From: Thermosulfurimonas marina
GTDB taxonomy: Bacteria > Desulfobacterota > Thermodesulfobacteria > Thermodesulfobacteriales > Thermodesulfobacteriaceae
Length of the DNA stretch: 64,000 bases
Assembly (NCBI RefSeq): GCF_012317585.1
Contig: NZ_CP042909.1
Span: 1,699,259 to 1,763,258 of the forward strand
Direction of reading: 5' to 3'
In this document: positions 1 to 6,450 of the stretch, one piece after another
Position numbering within the stretch: the first letter of the stretch is position 1
How the letters are laid out: each line of letters begins with the position of its first letter
The notes under the pieces: model-generated
The model's database searches: none
What the model was told of the DNA's origin: nothing
Seen by the model: the letters and a program-made list of their open reading frames with translations, nothing else
Made by a program: the position numbers and the translations under genes

Positions 1-278
1 GCCAGAAAAATGCTCCGGCTGGCCACCGGCTCCATGGGCTTGTAACCAAAGACATGCCCGATGGAAGAGGTTAGACATAGACCGGTGGAGGTGACCACCC
101 AGAAGACGTAAGTGGAGATCAGGATGCCCCAGGGGATCTCCCGGGTCACTCCGTAAACTTCCGTGTGTCCTACCAGAAAACCCCGGATCCCGGCGGCCAC
201 CCCCACCCCCAAAAGGATCAAGGAGATCACAAATAAAACCATTATTCGACCTTGCCTAACATTACCAGCTACTACCAT
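1..278 (-). CDS. NrfD/PsrC-family membrane quinone oxidoreductase subunit (partial, runs off left edge)
   Basis: Only the first 92 codons are present, read from an ATG with an AAGGAGG box just upstream. Visible are two hydrophobic segments (about residues 13-30 and 50-68) and the NrfD-like stretch GHTEVYGVTREIPWG, followed by SSIGHVFG. Family members are polytopic inner-membrane subunits that exchange electrons between menaquinone and periplasmic or cytoplasmic redox partners (polysulfide, nitrite, Qrc and alternative complex III systems). The hexahaem cytochrome gene upstream in the same direction is a likely partner. A terminator-like hairpin and about 200 A+T-rich bases separate them, so this gene may start a second unit. 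The specific complex cannot be named from the fragment. Confidence 0.85.
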   Translation of the reverse strand, partial: MVVAGNVRQGRIMVLFVISLILLGVGVAAGIRGFLVGHTEVYGVTREIPWGILISTYVFWVVTSTGLCLTSSIGHVFGYKPMEPVASRSIFL

Positions 279-344
279 AGGTCCCTCCTTTAAATCTGGA
301 ATTTAAAATTTCCACTTCTTAGGATAAAAACCTTACCGACAGGA

Positions 345-357
345 GACCTTAAAGGTC
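345..357. promoter_or_regulatory. Perfect 13-bp palindrome upstream of the NrfD gene (possible operator)
   Basis: GACCTT-A-AAGGTC, a perfect inverted repeat with a one-base centre, lies 67 bases upstream of the NrfD-type start in an A+T-rich leader. No good -35/-10 pair could be assigned around it. An operator role is inference. Confidence 0.3.
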
Positions 358-439
358 AAATGGAATTTTAAGGGAGAAGAGACTTTTGGTGGACCCTAAG
401 AGAACTTTAAAGAATTTTTTGGAGAGTTTTTAGACGAAA

Positions 440-470
440 GGAAAAGGGGAGCCGGACGGAAACCGGCCCC
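440..470 (-). terminator. Intrinsic terminator after the hexahaem cytochrome gene
   Basis: Read on the minus strand, a G+C-rich stem (GGGG.CCGG pairing with CCGGCTCCCC, 7-base loop at 456-462) is followed directly by TTTTCCTTT. It sits a few bases past the cytochrome stop and would separate it transcriptionally, at least in part, from the NrfD gene. Confidence 0.65.
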
Positions 471-481
471 CCGTCTTGGAT

Positions 482-1882
482 TTATTCTCCCAGAAGGGTT
501 TCCAGAATTTCCGGGGATTCCTCCTCTTCCGCCAAGAGATTGTGGCACAGGGAGCAATCCTGAGAGATAACTTCGCCGTCTTCGCTTTCCAGCTCCTCGT
601 TGTGGCAGCGAAAACAGCCGTCATGGCTGAGGAAGTTGGTATAGGTCCCCCAAGTAATCTTCATTTCCGGAAAGACATTGAGGAGATAGGCTTCCTGAGC
701 CGCGGCAATAACCTGTTCTATCTTTTCTGGGGAATTTTTGACTAGATCCGGATAGTTTTTCTGATAATAGTTGCGAATATATTCTGCGATCTTGACCTTA
801 GCCTCCTTGCGGGAAGGATAATTCTGGGTGATAGCCTCCAGGGTTACCTTTTTTACGAAAGGCAGGTCTTCGGGCATGGCTCCGCTTACGAACTCGAGAT
901 CCAGGGCCTCTTCTGCGGAGTGGAAGATGTGGGTAGGGCGATTGTGACAATCCATACAGTCCATGAGGCGTACCTCTCCTTCCCGGGCCTCTTCGCTCCC
1001 TTTAAAGACCGTCTTTTTACCCTTTTCGATCTTGACCACTTCTACGATATTTTCCCGCTTCGGGTCCGTATATTTGTAGTAGATCTTGACCTCCGGAGAG
1101 ACGTGCCAGTGGATCCCGAAGGCCTTTCCCTTCATTCCACCGCTTCCGGTCTTCATAAGGAGCACGGTATAGAGTTTGCTATTATTTTTGTCGGTCTGGC
1201 GCTTTTCTTTGATGACCAGCTTATAACCCACAAAGTATTCCGGACGGTGACACTCTTCACAGGTTTCTCGCGCCGGCCGGAGGTTGTGGACCGGGGTGGG
1301 AAGGGGCCGGGGATAGGTATTAGTGAGGTATTCCACGACCTCTTTCATTCCGCTCAACTTGGACTTTACAAACCAGCTGGCCCCAGGACCGATATGACAG
1401 TGCACGCACTTGACATGGGCATGGGGGGAATGCTGATAAGCGGTGAATTCGGGGGTCATGACCCGGTGGCAGAGTTTTCCGCAGAAATTCACGGATTCCG
1501 TGTAGTGGTAAGCGCTGTAAACGATGGCCCCCATGCAAATGAGGACCACGGTGAGTATGACCGAGGTAAGAAAGGCCGTCTCCCTCAGGACCTTGGCCTT
1601 GTCGGCCTTGGCCATCAATTCCTGAACGGTCTCCCGAGAGAAAAACCCCTGGCGAGAGATAAAGATGCCCACACAAAAAAGCCCTAGACCTAAAAGCATC
1701 AAGGGAAAAAGTCCCAGATAAAAGATTTCTTGCCAAACGTGGGATTCTACATGATGGATATTGTCGTAAATAGAGAAGATGGTTAACGGGGGGACCGTAA
1801 GCAAGAGAATAAGGGTTCCCAGTAAGCAAAACTTGTTCTGCCTTACGAAGTTCCTAAAAAAAAGCCACCCCTCCTGCCACAT
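482..1882 (-). CDS. Membrane-anchored hexahaem c-type cytochrome, NapC/NirT-like
   Basis: 466 residues. Three N-terminal hydrophobic segments (about 18-38, 53-76, 104-126) precede a periplasmic haem domain. There are five CXXCH motifs (CVHCH, CEECH, CMDCH, CFRCH, CSLCH) plus a CX3CH site, CGKLCH at about 134-139, followed by RVM whose Met could be a haem ligand; this is the NapC/NirT-like arrangement. Such proteins pass electrons from menaquinol to periplasmic reductases or oxidoreductase complexes. The ATG at 1882 has an AAGGGAGGG box. The gene lies downstream of a small membrane protein and upstream of an NrfD subunit. The tail after the last haem is acidic (LAEEEESPE). Physiological partner unknown; a role in sulfur-compound respiration is inference from the neighbours. 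Confidence 0.88.
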   Translation of the reverse strand: MWQEGWLFFRNFVRQNKFCLLGTLILLLTVPPLTIFSIYDNIHHVESHVWQEIFYLGLFPLMLLGLGLFCVGIFISRQGFFSRETVQELMAKADKAKVLRETAFLTSVILTVVLICMGAIVYSAYHYTESVNFCGKLCHRVMTPEFTAYQHSPHAHVKCVHCHIGPGASWFVKSKLSGMKEVVEYLTNTYPRPLPTPVHNLRPARETCEECHRPEYFVGYKLVIKEKRQTDKNNSKLYTVLLMKTGSGGMKGKAFGIHWHVSPEVKIYYKYTDPKRENIVEVVKIEKGKKTVFKGSEEAREGEVRLMDCMDCHNRPTHIFHSAEEALDLEFVSGAMPEDLPFVKKVTLEAITQNYPSRKEAKVKIAEYIRNYYQKNYPDLVKNSPEKIEQVIAAAQEAYLLNVFPEMKITWGTYTNFLSHDGCFRCHNEELESEDGEVISQDCSLCHNLLAEEEESPEILETLLGE

Positions 1883-1929
1883 TTTAACCCTCCCTTAACA
1901 TTTTTGAAACGGCTTTCTAACACGCCATC

Positions 1930-1973
1930 CCCTATGACAAGGGCCCCCTAGCCAGGGGCCCCTTGTCATAGGG
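1930..1973 (-). repeat. 44-base near-perfect hairpin between small membrane gene and cytochrome gene
   Basis: The arms CCCTATGACAAGGG and CCCTTGTCATAGGG pair perfectly. The inner GGGCCCCCT/AGGGGCCCC extends the stem with one mismatch, leaving a 4-base loop at 1950-1953. There is no T-run on the minus strand, so it is not a textbook terminator. It lies 13 bases past the stop of the upstream small gene and 47 bases before the cytochrome start. It may attenuate, stabilise or process the polycistronic mRNA (inference). Confidence 0.75.
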
Positions 1974-1986
1974 AAAGTGGACTAGG

Positions 1987-2160
1987 TTAGGCGGTAGCCA
2001 GCTCCGGCTGCTCTTCCTTTTCGGTAGCCGTGTGGTAAGCGGTTCCCATCCGAGAGATAAAGGCCAGACCCGCAATGGCCGGAATAATGGCAAACGGTCC
2101 TAGCACCATAAACCCCAAGAGCCCCAATCCCAAAAGCCCCACTTCTTTGAGTCCCTTCAT
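1987..2160 (-). CDS. Small membrane protein, 57 residues, function unknown
   Basis: A complete short gene: ATG at 2160 preceded by CTAGGAGGTTGGTG, TAA at 1987. The product is a single hydrophobic stretch from about residue 8 to 36 (rich in Gly, Leu, Ile), with KGLKE at the front and a polar acidic tail (TEKEEQPELATA). It is the first gene behind a clear TTGACA promoter and lies just upstream of the hexahaem cytochrome. It may be a small accessory subunit of the cytochrome/NrfD complex, but I recognise no named family. Confidence 0.75.
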   Translation of the reverse strand: MKGLKEVGLLGLGLLGFMVLGPFAIIPAIAGLAFISRMGTAYHTATEKEEQPELATA

Positions 2161-2191
2161 CACCAACCTCCTAGATTAGATTCTTCGTAAA

Positions 2192-2219
2192 AATTTAATA
2201 CGTCGAAAATTATTGTCAA
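2192..2219 (-). promoter_or_regulatory. Sigma70-type promoter for the small membrane protein/cytochrome operon
   Basis: On the minus strand TTGACA (2219-2214), a 16-base spacer and TAAATT (2197-2192) lie 32 bases upstream of the start at 2160. Confidence 0.6.
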
Positions 2220-2235
2220 TATCCATGTATAATTT

Positions 2236-2280
2236 TCCTTTTTCTGGAAATTTTTATTTCCAAATTCCCGGAAATAATTT
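2236..2280. promoter_or_regulatory. Repeated GGAAAT/ATTTCC half-sites just upstream of the cytochrome-operon promoter
   Basis: An A+T-rich stretch carries an inverted pair GGAAAT-TTTT-ATTTCC and a further GGAAAT copy about ten bases on. It lies immediately upstream of the TTGACA at 2219-2214, where an activator would bind. The regulator is unknown; the adjacent MerR-type gene is one candidate. Confidence 0.35.
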
Positions 2281-2331
2281 TTCAGGACTTCTTGAGGCCT
2301 TTAAAAGAAAGAGAGGAAAAGAGGGGAACCT

Positions 2332-2769
2332 CTACCGAGAGGGGTCTTTCCGGAGGAGATGGGCCTTGTCTCTCAGATAGATCTCACAGGTTTCGCATTT
2401 TTCCATCTTTTTGCAGGCGGAATTGATTAGCTGCCAACAGGGACGGGTGCGATCCCGATAAGCCGTACAATTTTTGCGCACCTCTTCCGGGCAGTTTTTG
2501 ATATCCCAGCAGGGGGTAAGTTCTAGGAGTTTCTTAATTCCCGCCAGACTAATGCCTTCCTCATGGATGAAAGAACGCAGGCACTTGAGCCATTCAATAT
2601 CGTTATAAGAAAAATAGCGTTTATTGCCCTTCTTTACCGGTTTGACCAGGCCTTCCTGCTCGTAAATTTTGAGAGTCCGGGGGTTCACTCCCAGAATCTT
2701 AGCCGCCACCCCAATGGGAAAGACCGGCTCGTCCTTTTCGGTGACCATTTTCTCCAACCACTTGGGCAT
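2332..2769 (-). CDS. MerR-family transcriptional regulator with Cys-rich C-terminus
   Basis: 145 residues. A MerR winged helix-turn-helix spans about 16-84 (IGVAAKILGVNPRTLKIYEQEGL is its recognition region). It is followed by a short C-terminal part with seven cysteines at about 87, 93, 101, 111, 119, 125 and 128, arranged around two CW pairs. This pattern suggests metal or Fe-S cluster binding, hence redox or metal sensing (inference). The start has the box CCAGGAGGACAGGA. It has its own promoter and lies between two cytochrome loci on the same strand, so it may regulate one or both. Confidence 0.85.
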   Translation of the reverse strand: MPKWLEKMVTEKDEPVFPIGVAAKILGVNPRTLKIYEQEGLVKPVKKGNKRYFSYNDIEWLKCLRSFIHEEGISLAGIKKLLELTPCWDIKNCPEEVRKNCTAYRDRTRPCWQLINSACKKMEKCETCEIYLRDKAHLLRKDPSR

Positions 2770-2799
2770 TCCTGTCCTCCTGGGCAGGACTTTGCATTT

Positions 2800-2828
2800 A
2801 TTATAACGAATGTCTTGGGTAAAGGCAA
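2800..2828 (-). promoter_or_regulatory. Promoter of the MerR-type gene
   Basis: On the minus strand TTGCCT (2828-2823), 17-base spacer, perfect TATAAT (2805-2800), about 30 bases upstream of the start at 2769. The 17-base spacing means it is not the 19-20 base promoter typical of MerR autoregulation. Confidence 0.6.
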
Positions 2829-2861
2829 GGGAGAAATTCCTAAAAACTAGAAGTGGCAGAA

Positions 2862-2890
2862 ATAAAAAAAAGGGGGGACATTGCCCCCCA
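2862..2890 (-). terminator. Intrinsic terminator after cytochrome c3
   Basis: GGGGGG-CAATGT-CCCCCC followed by seven T on the minus strand, 35 bases past the cytochrome c3 stop. It isolates that gene from the MerR-type gene downstream. Confidence 0.8.
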
Positions 2891-2924
2891 TTTTTCAGCG
2901 AGACCCCTGAAACCTACTTCTTAC

Positions 2925-3326
2925 TTACTTCTTATGGCAGCCGGTGCACTTGGTAGGACCGGTCTTCTTTCCGGCCTTTTTCATCTCCTTGTGGCAGCCC
3001 TTGCAGTTGGTGTGCATGGCCTTCTTTACGGAGTTAAGCTTTTTGTTGGGGTGGTTTTTGTTGTGGCAGGTCTTGCACTCCTGGATTTTCATCCCCTCTT
3101 TGTAAGGCACCTGCTTCCAGTCCGCGGTGCGGCTGTGGTGACACTCTCCGCAGTTGCCCTTAAGGACCTCCTGATGCTTCCAATGAGGGAAGACCACCGT
3201 GCTGTGTTTCATCTTGGGGGCCGGGAGCTTGATAACCTCCGGACCCTTATCACAGCCCCCGATACCCACTCCGTAGGTCCCAAGAATCAAACCTACCATT
3301 CCGAGCATTACCAGCCACTTACGCAT
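2925..3326 (-). CDS. Tetrahaem cytochrome c3-type protein with possible lipobox
   Basis: 133 residues from the ATG at 3326, chosen because AAGGAGGAGGGCT sits directly before it; an in-frame ATG 57 bases earlier has no such box. A hydrophobic leader ends in GIGGC at Cys25, resembling a lipoprotein signal. Four CXXCH sites (CGECH, CKTCH, CKGCH, CTGCH) and early His residues that can serve as distal ligands (FPHWKH) match class III cytochrome c3. In sulfur-respiring bacteria cytochrome c3 is the periplasmic electron carrier between hydrogenases or dehydrogenases and membrane complexes. Lys-rich surface, as usual for docking. Own promoter and terminator: a single-gene unit. Confidence 0.88.
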   Translation of the reverse strand: MRKWLVMLGMVGLILGTYGVGIGGCDKGPEVIKLPAPKMKHSTVVFPHWKHQEVLKGNCGECHHSRTADWKQVPYKEGMKIQECKTCHNKNHPNKKLNSVKKAMHTNCKGCHKEMKKAGKKTGPTKCTGCHKK

Positions 3327-3354
3327 AGCCCTCCTCCTTAAACTTTTTGTTACA

Positions 3355-3383
3355 CATATAGTCCTTTTCTCCCTCCGGGTCAA
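3355..3383 (-). promoter_or_regulatory. Promoter of the cytochrome c3 gene
   Basis: On the minus strand TTGACC (3383-3378), 17-base spacer, TATATG (3360-3355), about 28 bases before the start at 3326. Confidence 0.6.
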
Positions 3384-3462
3384 AGTCCATAAAATCCTTT
3401 GGGAGCTTTTTTAAACCTTTGGCAGGATTTAAAAAGGACTTATCTTAAAGGCCGTGAACTTT

Positions 3463-4185
3463 TTAAAGGAATCTAGCCAAAAGAAAGCCCAGCTCTAAAA
3501 AGAGGTAGAGGGTAAGAAGAAGGAGAATCTGGGAAAGAAAATCTCCCGGAGTAAGAAAGAGGGCCACCAGGTAAAGACCTCCCAGGAGGTGCCAGCGCCG
3601 GCGGGAAAGCACTCGCCGGGAGATAATTTTTACCCGGGTAAGCAGGGCCACCAGGAGGGGGATTTCGGAAAGGAGCACGGAAACCAGCAGGGTCTTGGCC
3701 ATGAAGGAGAGATAATTCTGGAGACGGAGGTTGGCCTCAAAGTGGGCGTAACCGAAGGAGAGGAAAAAGTGTAGCAGGGCCGGGAGAAAGACGAAATATC
3801 CGGCCAGGCCTCCGGCCAGCATCAGGAAAAAGGAGATCACCAGAAGGCGTCGGCCCAGACGACGTTCTTCCGGAAAAAGCCCGGGAGAGATATAGGCCCA
3901 GCCCTGGTAGAGGAGAAGGGGAAGCATTAGGGCCAGGGCCAAGAAGAAGGTGGCCTTGAGGGCGGCCATGATGGCCTCAGGGAGGGTGGTAAAGACCATG
4001 CGGGCCGAAAAATCTCCCAGGGCCCTCCGGTAGGGCCAGAGGAAAACGGGAGTAAGGCGGGGGAAGAAAGAAAAGAGAAGGACCCAGAGGCCGAAAAGAA
4101 AGGCCAAGGAGACCAGAAGCCTCCGGCGCAGTTCGGCGAGATGGACCTCAAGGGGTAGCCGAGGGAGATCCCTGCGGGGAAGCAT
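3463..4185 (-). CDS. tatC: Sec-independent protein translocase TatC
   Basis: 240 residues, normal length, with six hydrophobic helices. The cytoplasmic N-terminus carries the conserved HLAELRRRL signal-recognition motif, and the first-loop region reads YQGWAYISPGLFPEER, which matches the TatC consensus. TatC recognises twin-arginine signal peptides and with TatB forms the receptor complex that exports folded, cofactor-loaded proteins. It overlaps tatB by 38 bases, so the two are translationally coupled. The family TatA partner is encoded elsewhere in this window (18173-18337). Confidence 0.95.
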   Translation of the reverse strand: MLPRRDLPRLPLEVHLAELRRRLLVSLAFLFGLWVLLFSFFPRLTPVFLWPYRRALGDFSARMVFTTLPEAIMAALKATFFLALALMLPLLLYQGWAYISPGLFPEERRLGRRLLVISFFLMLAGGLAGYFVFLPALLHFFLSFGYAHFEANLRLQNYLSFMAKTLLVSVLLSEIPLLVALLTRVKIISRRVLSRRRWHLLGGLYLVALFLTPGDFLSQILLLLTLYLFLELGFLLARFL

Positions 4186-4423
4186 CCTCTTTTTCCTCTT
4201 TGGCCGAAGGCTCTTTTAGGGGATCGGCCAGGCTGCGGATTTCCTCCCGGGCCTCTTCCAGTTCGTCCACTCCCAGCTCCCGTTTGAGCTCCTCCGTGGC
4301 CCGCCGGAACTCCACCACCAGGCGGGCCATGGCCCGCCCCACCTCCGGCAATTTCTCCGGGCCGAGGACCAGAAGGGCCACCACCAGGATGGTTACCAGT
4401 TCCGGGAAACCAATATTAAACAT
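4148..4423 (-). CDS. tatB: Twin-arginine translocase subunit TatB (TatA/B type)
   Basis: 91 residues: a single N-terminal helix (FNIGFPELVTILVVALLVLG) with the characteristic Glu8, then the GPEKLPEVGR hinge, an amphipathic helix and an acidic, low-complexity tail. The FNIGFPEL start and the position next to tatC favour TatB over TatA. It overlaps alr by 8 bases and tatC by 38, implying one transcript. Confidence 0.9.
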   Translation of the reverse strand: MFNIGFPELVTILVVALLVLGPEKLPEVGRAMARLVVEFRRATEELKRELGVDELEEAREEIRSLADPLKEPSAKEEKEDASPQGSPSATP

Positions 4424-5537
4424 CTCGATAACGCCTCTCGAGGCTTTTGCCCAGCCTGCAAAATAACTCGTAACTGATGGTTCCGGCCAGCTGGGCCAGT
4501 TCGTCGGCCGGGACTTCCTCTTTCGGCCCTCCGAGGAGAAGGACCTCTTCTCCCGGGTTCACCGGGGGCTCTAGACCGCTGACCCCTAGGGCCAGGGTGC
4601 GCATAGAGACCGCCCCCCGGAGGGGGACCCTTTGACCGCGTAAGACGGCAAAACCCTTGTTGCTCAAAGCCCGAGGGTATCCGTCGTCGTAGCCCACCGG
4701 GACTAGGGCCAGCCTTTCCCGCTTGCGGGCCCGGTAAAGGGGACCATAGCCCACCGCCCCCCCGGCCGGGACCTCCTTGACCTCGAGCACCCGGGCCTTC
4801 AGGGTCATGACCGGTTTCAATTTTACATAGGCCCGGGCCCGAAAGGAGGGATAGGCCCCGTAAAGGGAAAGTCCCGGGCGAACCAGATTGCCCCCGGCCC
4901 CCCGCAGGAAGATAATCCCTCCCGAATTGGCCAGATGGAAAAAACGGATCCCGGAAAGGCCCTGAGAGAGGATTTTTCTTTTTAATTCCTCGAAAAGGGC
5001 TATTTGTTCTCGGGTTAAGGGATCTTCGGGATTTTCGGCTGCGGCAAGATGGGTCATGAGGCCGGTCACCTGGAGCTGGGGGTTGGCCTTAAGGATCTCC
5101 AAGGCCCGGGGGACCTCCTGCGGGGCGATCCCCAAGCGATGCATTCCGGTCTCCAGCTTGAGATGGATCTCCAGGGAGAGGGCCTTCTTTCGGGTGAAAT
5201 CCGCTACGGCCTCTAACATTTTCACGGAGGCCACGGCCGGAATAAGCCGGAGTTGGACTATTTCGGGAAGCCAGTGCCTTTCAAAGCCTGAAAGAAGGAG
5301 GATGGGTAGGGCCAGCCCCGCCCGTCTCAAGCGGAAGGCCTCTTCCGGCTCGGAGATCCCGAAGCCGTAAACCCCCTCCTGGGCCAACACCCGGGCTACC
5401 TCCACCAGACCGTGTCCATAGGCCTCGCTCTTTACCACCGGGAGAAGGGCTGTCTCCGGCGGAAGAAGCCCCTTTAAGGCCCGCAGGTTGGCCCTCAGGG
5501 CCCCCAGATCAATTTCCAGCCAGCGCGACCAGCGGAT
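4416..5537 (-). CDS. alr: Alanine racemase (start codon unresolved)
   Basis: PLP enzyme that interconverts L- and D-alanine for peptidoglycan. The PLP-lysine motif (VVKSEAYGHG) and the C-terminal barrel plus beta domain are present. The first GTG lies immediately before that lysine and would remove the first strand. Homologous sequence (RWLEIDLGALRANL...) continues in frame upstream to about 5522, and the frame stays open to a TAA near 5630. No ATG, GTG or TTG occurs in that stretch. The best-spaced Shine-Dalgarno (AAAGGGAGG) precedes an ATC at 5537, which I use as a provisional start (about 373 residues, normal length). A rare start codon or a sequence error are both possible. It heads the alr-tatB-tatC unit. 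Confidence 0.85.
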   Translation of the reverse strand: MRWSRWLEIDLGALRANLRALKGLLPPETALLPVVKSEAYGHGLVEVARVLAQEGVYGFGISEPEEAFRLRRAGLALPILLLSGFERHWLPEIVQLRLIPAVASVKMLEAVADFTRKKALSLEIHLKLETGMHRLGIAPQEVPRALEILKANPQLQVTGLMTHLAAAENPEDPLTREQIALFEELKRKILSQGLSGIRFFHLANSGGIIFLRGAGGNLVRPGLSLYGAYPSFRARAYVKLKPVMTLKARVLEVKEVPAGGAVGYGPLYRARKRERLALVPVGYDDGYPRALSNKGFAVLRGQRVPLRGAVSMRTLALGVSGLEPPVNPGEEVLLLGGPKEEVPADELAQLAGTISYELFCRLGKSLERRYRDV

Positions 5538-5637
5538 AGGACCGGCCTCCCTTTTGAGGATCCCTCCTAACCTAACCCGGAGCCTCCAAAAGGAAAAGCC
5601 CGCCTTGCCAAATCTTAAAAGCCCTATAAGTTAGACC

Positions 5638-5666
5638 TTGACAGGTTGGAAAGAGTAGTTTATATA
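5638..5666 (+). promoter_or_regulatory. Strong sigma70-type promoter for the suf gene run
   Basis: Perfect TTGACA (5638-5643), 17-base spacer, TATATA (5661-5666), 34 bases upstream of the sufC start. No IscR-type palindrome was recognised around it. Confidence 0.7.
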
Positions 5667-5700
5667 GTTGATGAATTAAATCCACTTTAAGGAGGCCCTG

Positions 5701-6450
5701 GTGAAGGAGCCGCTTCTGGAGGTGCGGGATCTCTGGGTAGAGGTGGAGGGCAAGGAGGTCCTCAAGGGGGTGAGTCTGACCATTCCCAAGGGGGAGACCC
5801 ACGCCCTTTTCGGACGCAATGGCTCGGGAAAGACCACCCTTCTCATGACCATTATGGGTTTTCCTACCTATCGGGTGAAACACGGAAAGATTATTTTTAA
5901 GGGCGAAGACATTACCCAACTTCCCCCCTACGAGAGGGCCCGGAGGGGCATCGGCATCATGTTTCAGCGCCCGCCCACCATCCGGGGGGTTAAGCTCCGG
6001 GAGATGCTCAAGCTCTGCGCCAAGGAAAACGGGGTCAAGATTGAGGAGTTGGCCCGGGAGTTCGGTTTCGAGGCCTTCCTGGATCGGGATGTTAATCGCG
6101 GCTTTTCCGGAGGGGAGCTCAAAAAGAGCGAGCTTCTCCAGCTTCTTATCCAGAGTCCGGACCTTTCCCTGATCGATGAGCCGGAATCCGGAGTGGATGT
6201 GGAGAACCTCCAGGTCATCGGACGCATGATCCGCAAACTCCTTCAGAAAGACACCCATCGCCCCCGCACCAAAAGCGGCCTCATCATCACCCATACGGGC
6301 TTTATTTTGCAGTATGTCCCGGCGGATCTGGGATATGTGATGATGGACGGACAGATTTACTGTCAGGGGAACCCTCAGGAGATCTTCGAGGGTATTCAGA
6401 AACACGGCTACGAGGAGTGTATATCATGTCTGAGAAGAATCGAAGCCTAG
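5701..6450 (+). CDS. sufC: Fe-S cluster assembly ATPase SufC
   Basis: 249 residues, ABC-type ATPase. Walker A GRNGSGKTT (about 39-47), signature FSGGELKKSE (about 139) with the SufC-typical lysine pair, Walker B LSLIDEPESGVDVEN, and the H-loop in ITHTG. SufC drives conformational change of the SufB scaffold during Fe-S cluster assembly in the cytosol. GTG start with TTAAGGAGG upstream. It overlaps sufB by 25 bases. No sufS, sufU, sufD or sufE is nearby, so this is a minimal two-gene SufCB unit. Confidence 0.93.
   Translation: MKEPLLEVRDLWVEVEGKEVLKGVSLTIPKGETHALFGRNGSGKTTLLMTIMGFPTYRVKHGKIIFKGEDITQLPPYERARRGIGIMFQRPPTIRGVKLREMLKLCAKENGVKIEELAREFGFEAFLDRDVNRGFSGGELKKSELLQLLIQSPDLSLIDEPESGVDVENLQVIGRMIRKLLQKDTHRPRTKSGLIITHTGFILQYVPADLGYVMMDGQIYCQGNPQEIFEGIQKHGYEECISCLRRIEA

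Noticed and set aside
920..1687. Plus-strand open frame within the hexahaem cytochrome gene
   Set aside because: The minus strand carries six haem-binding sites in one frame; the plus frame has no recognisable content.
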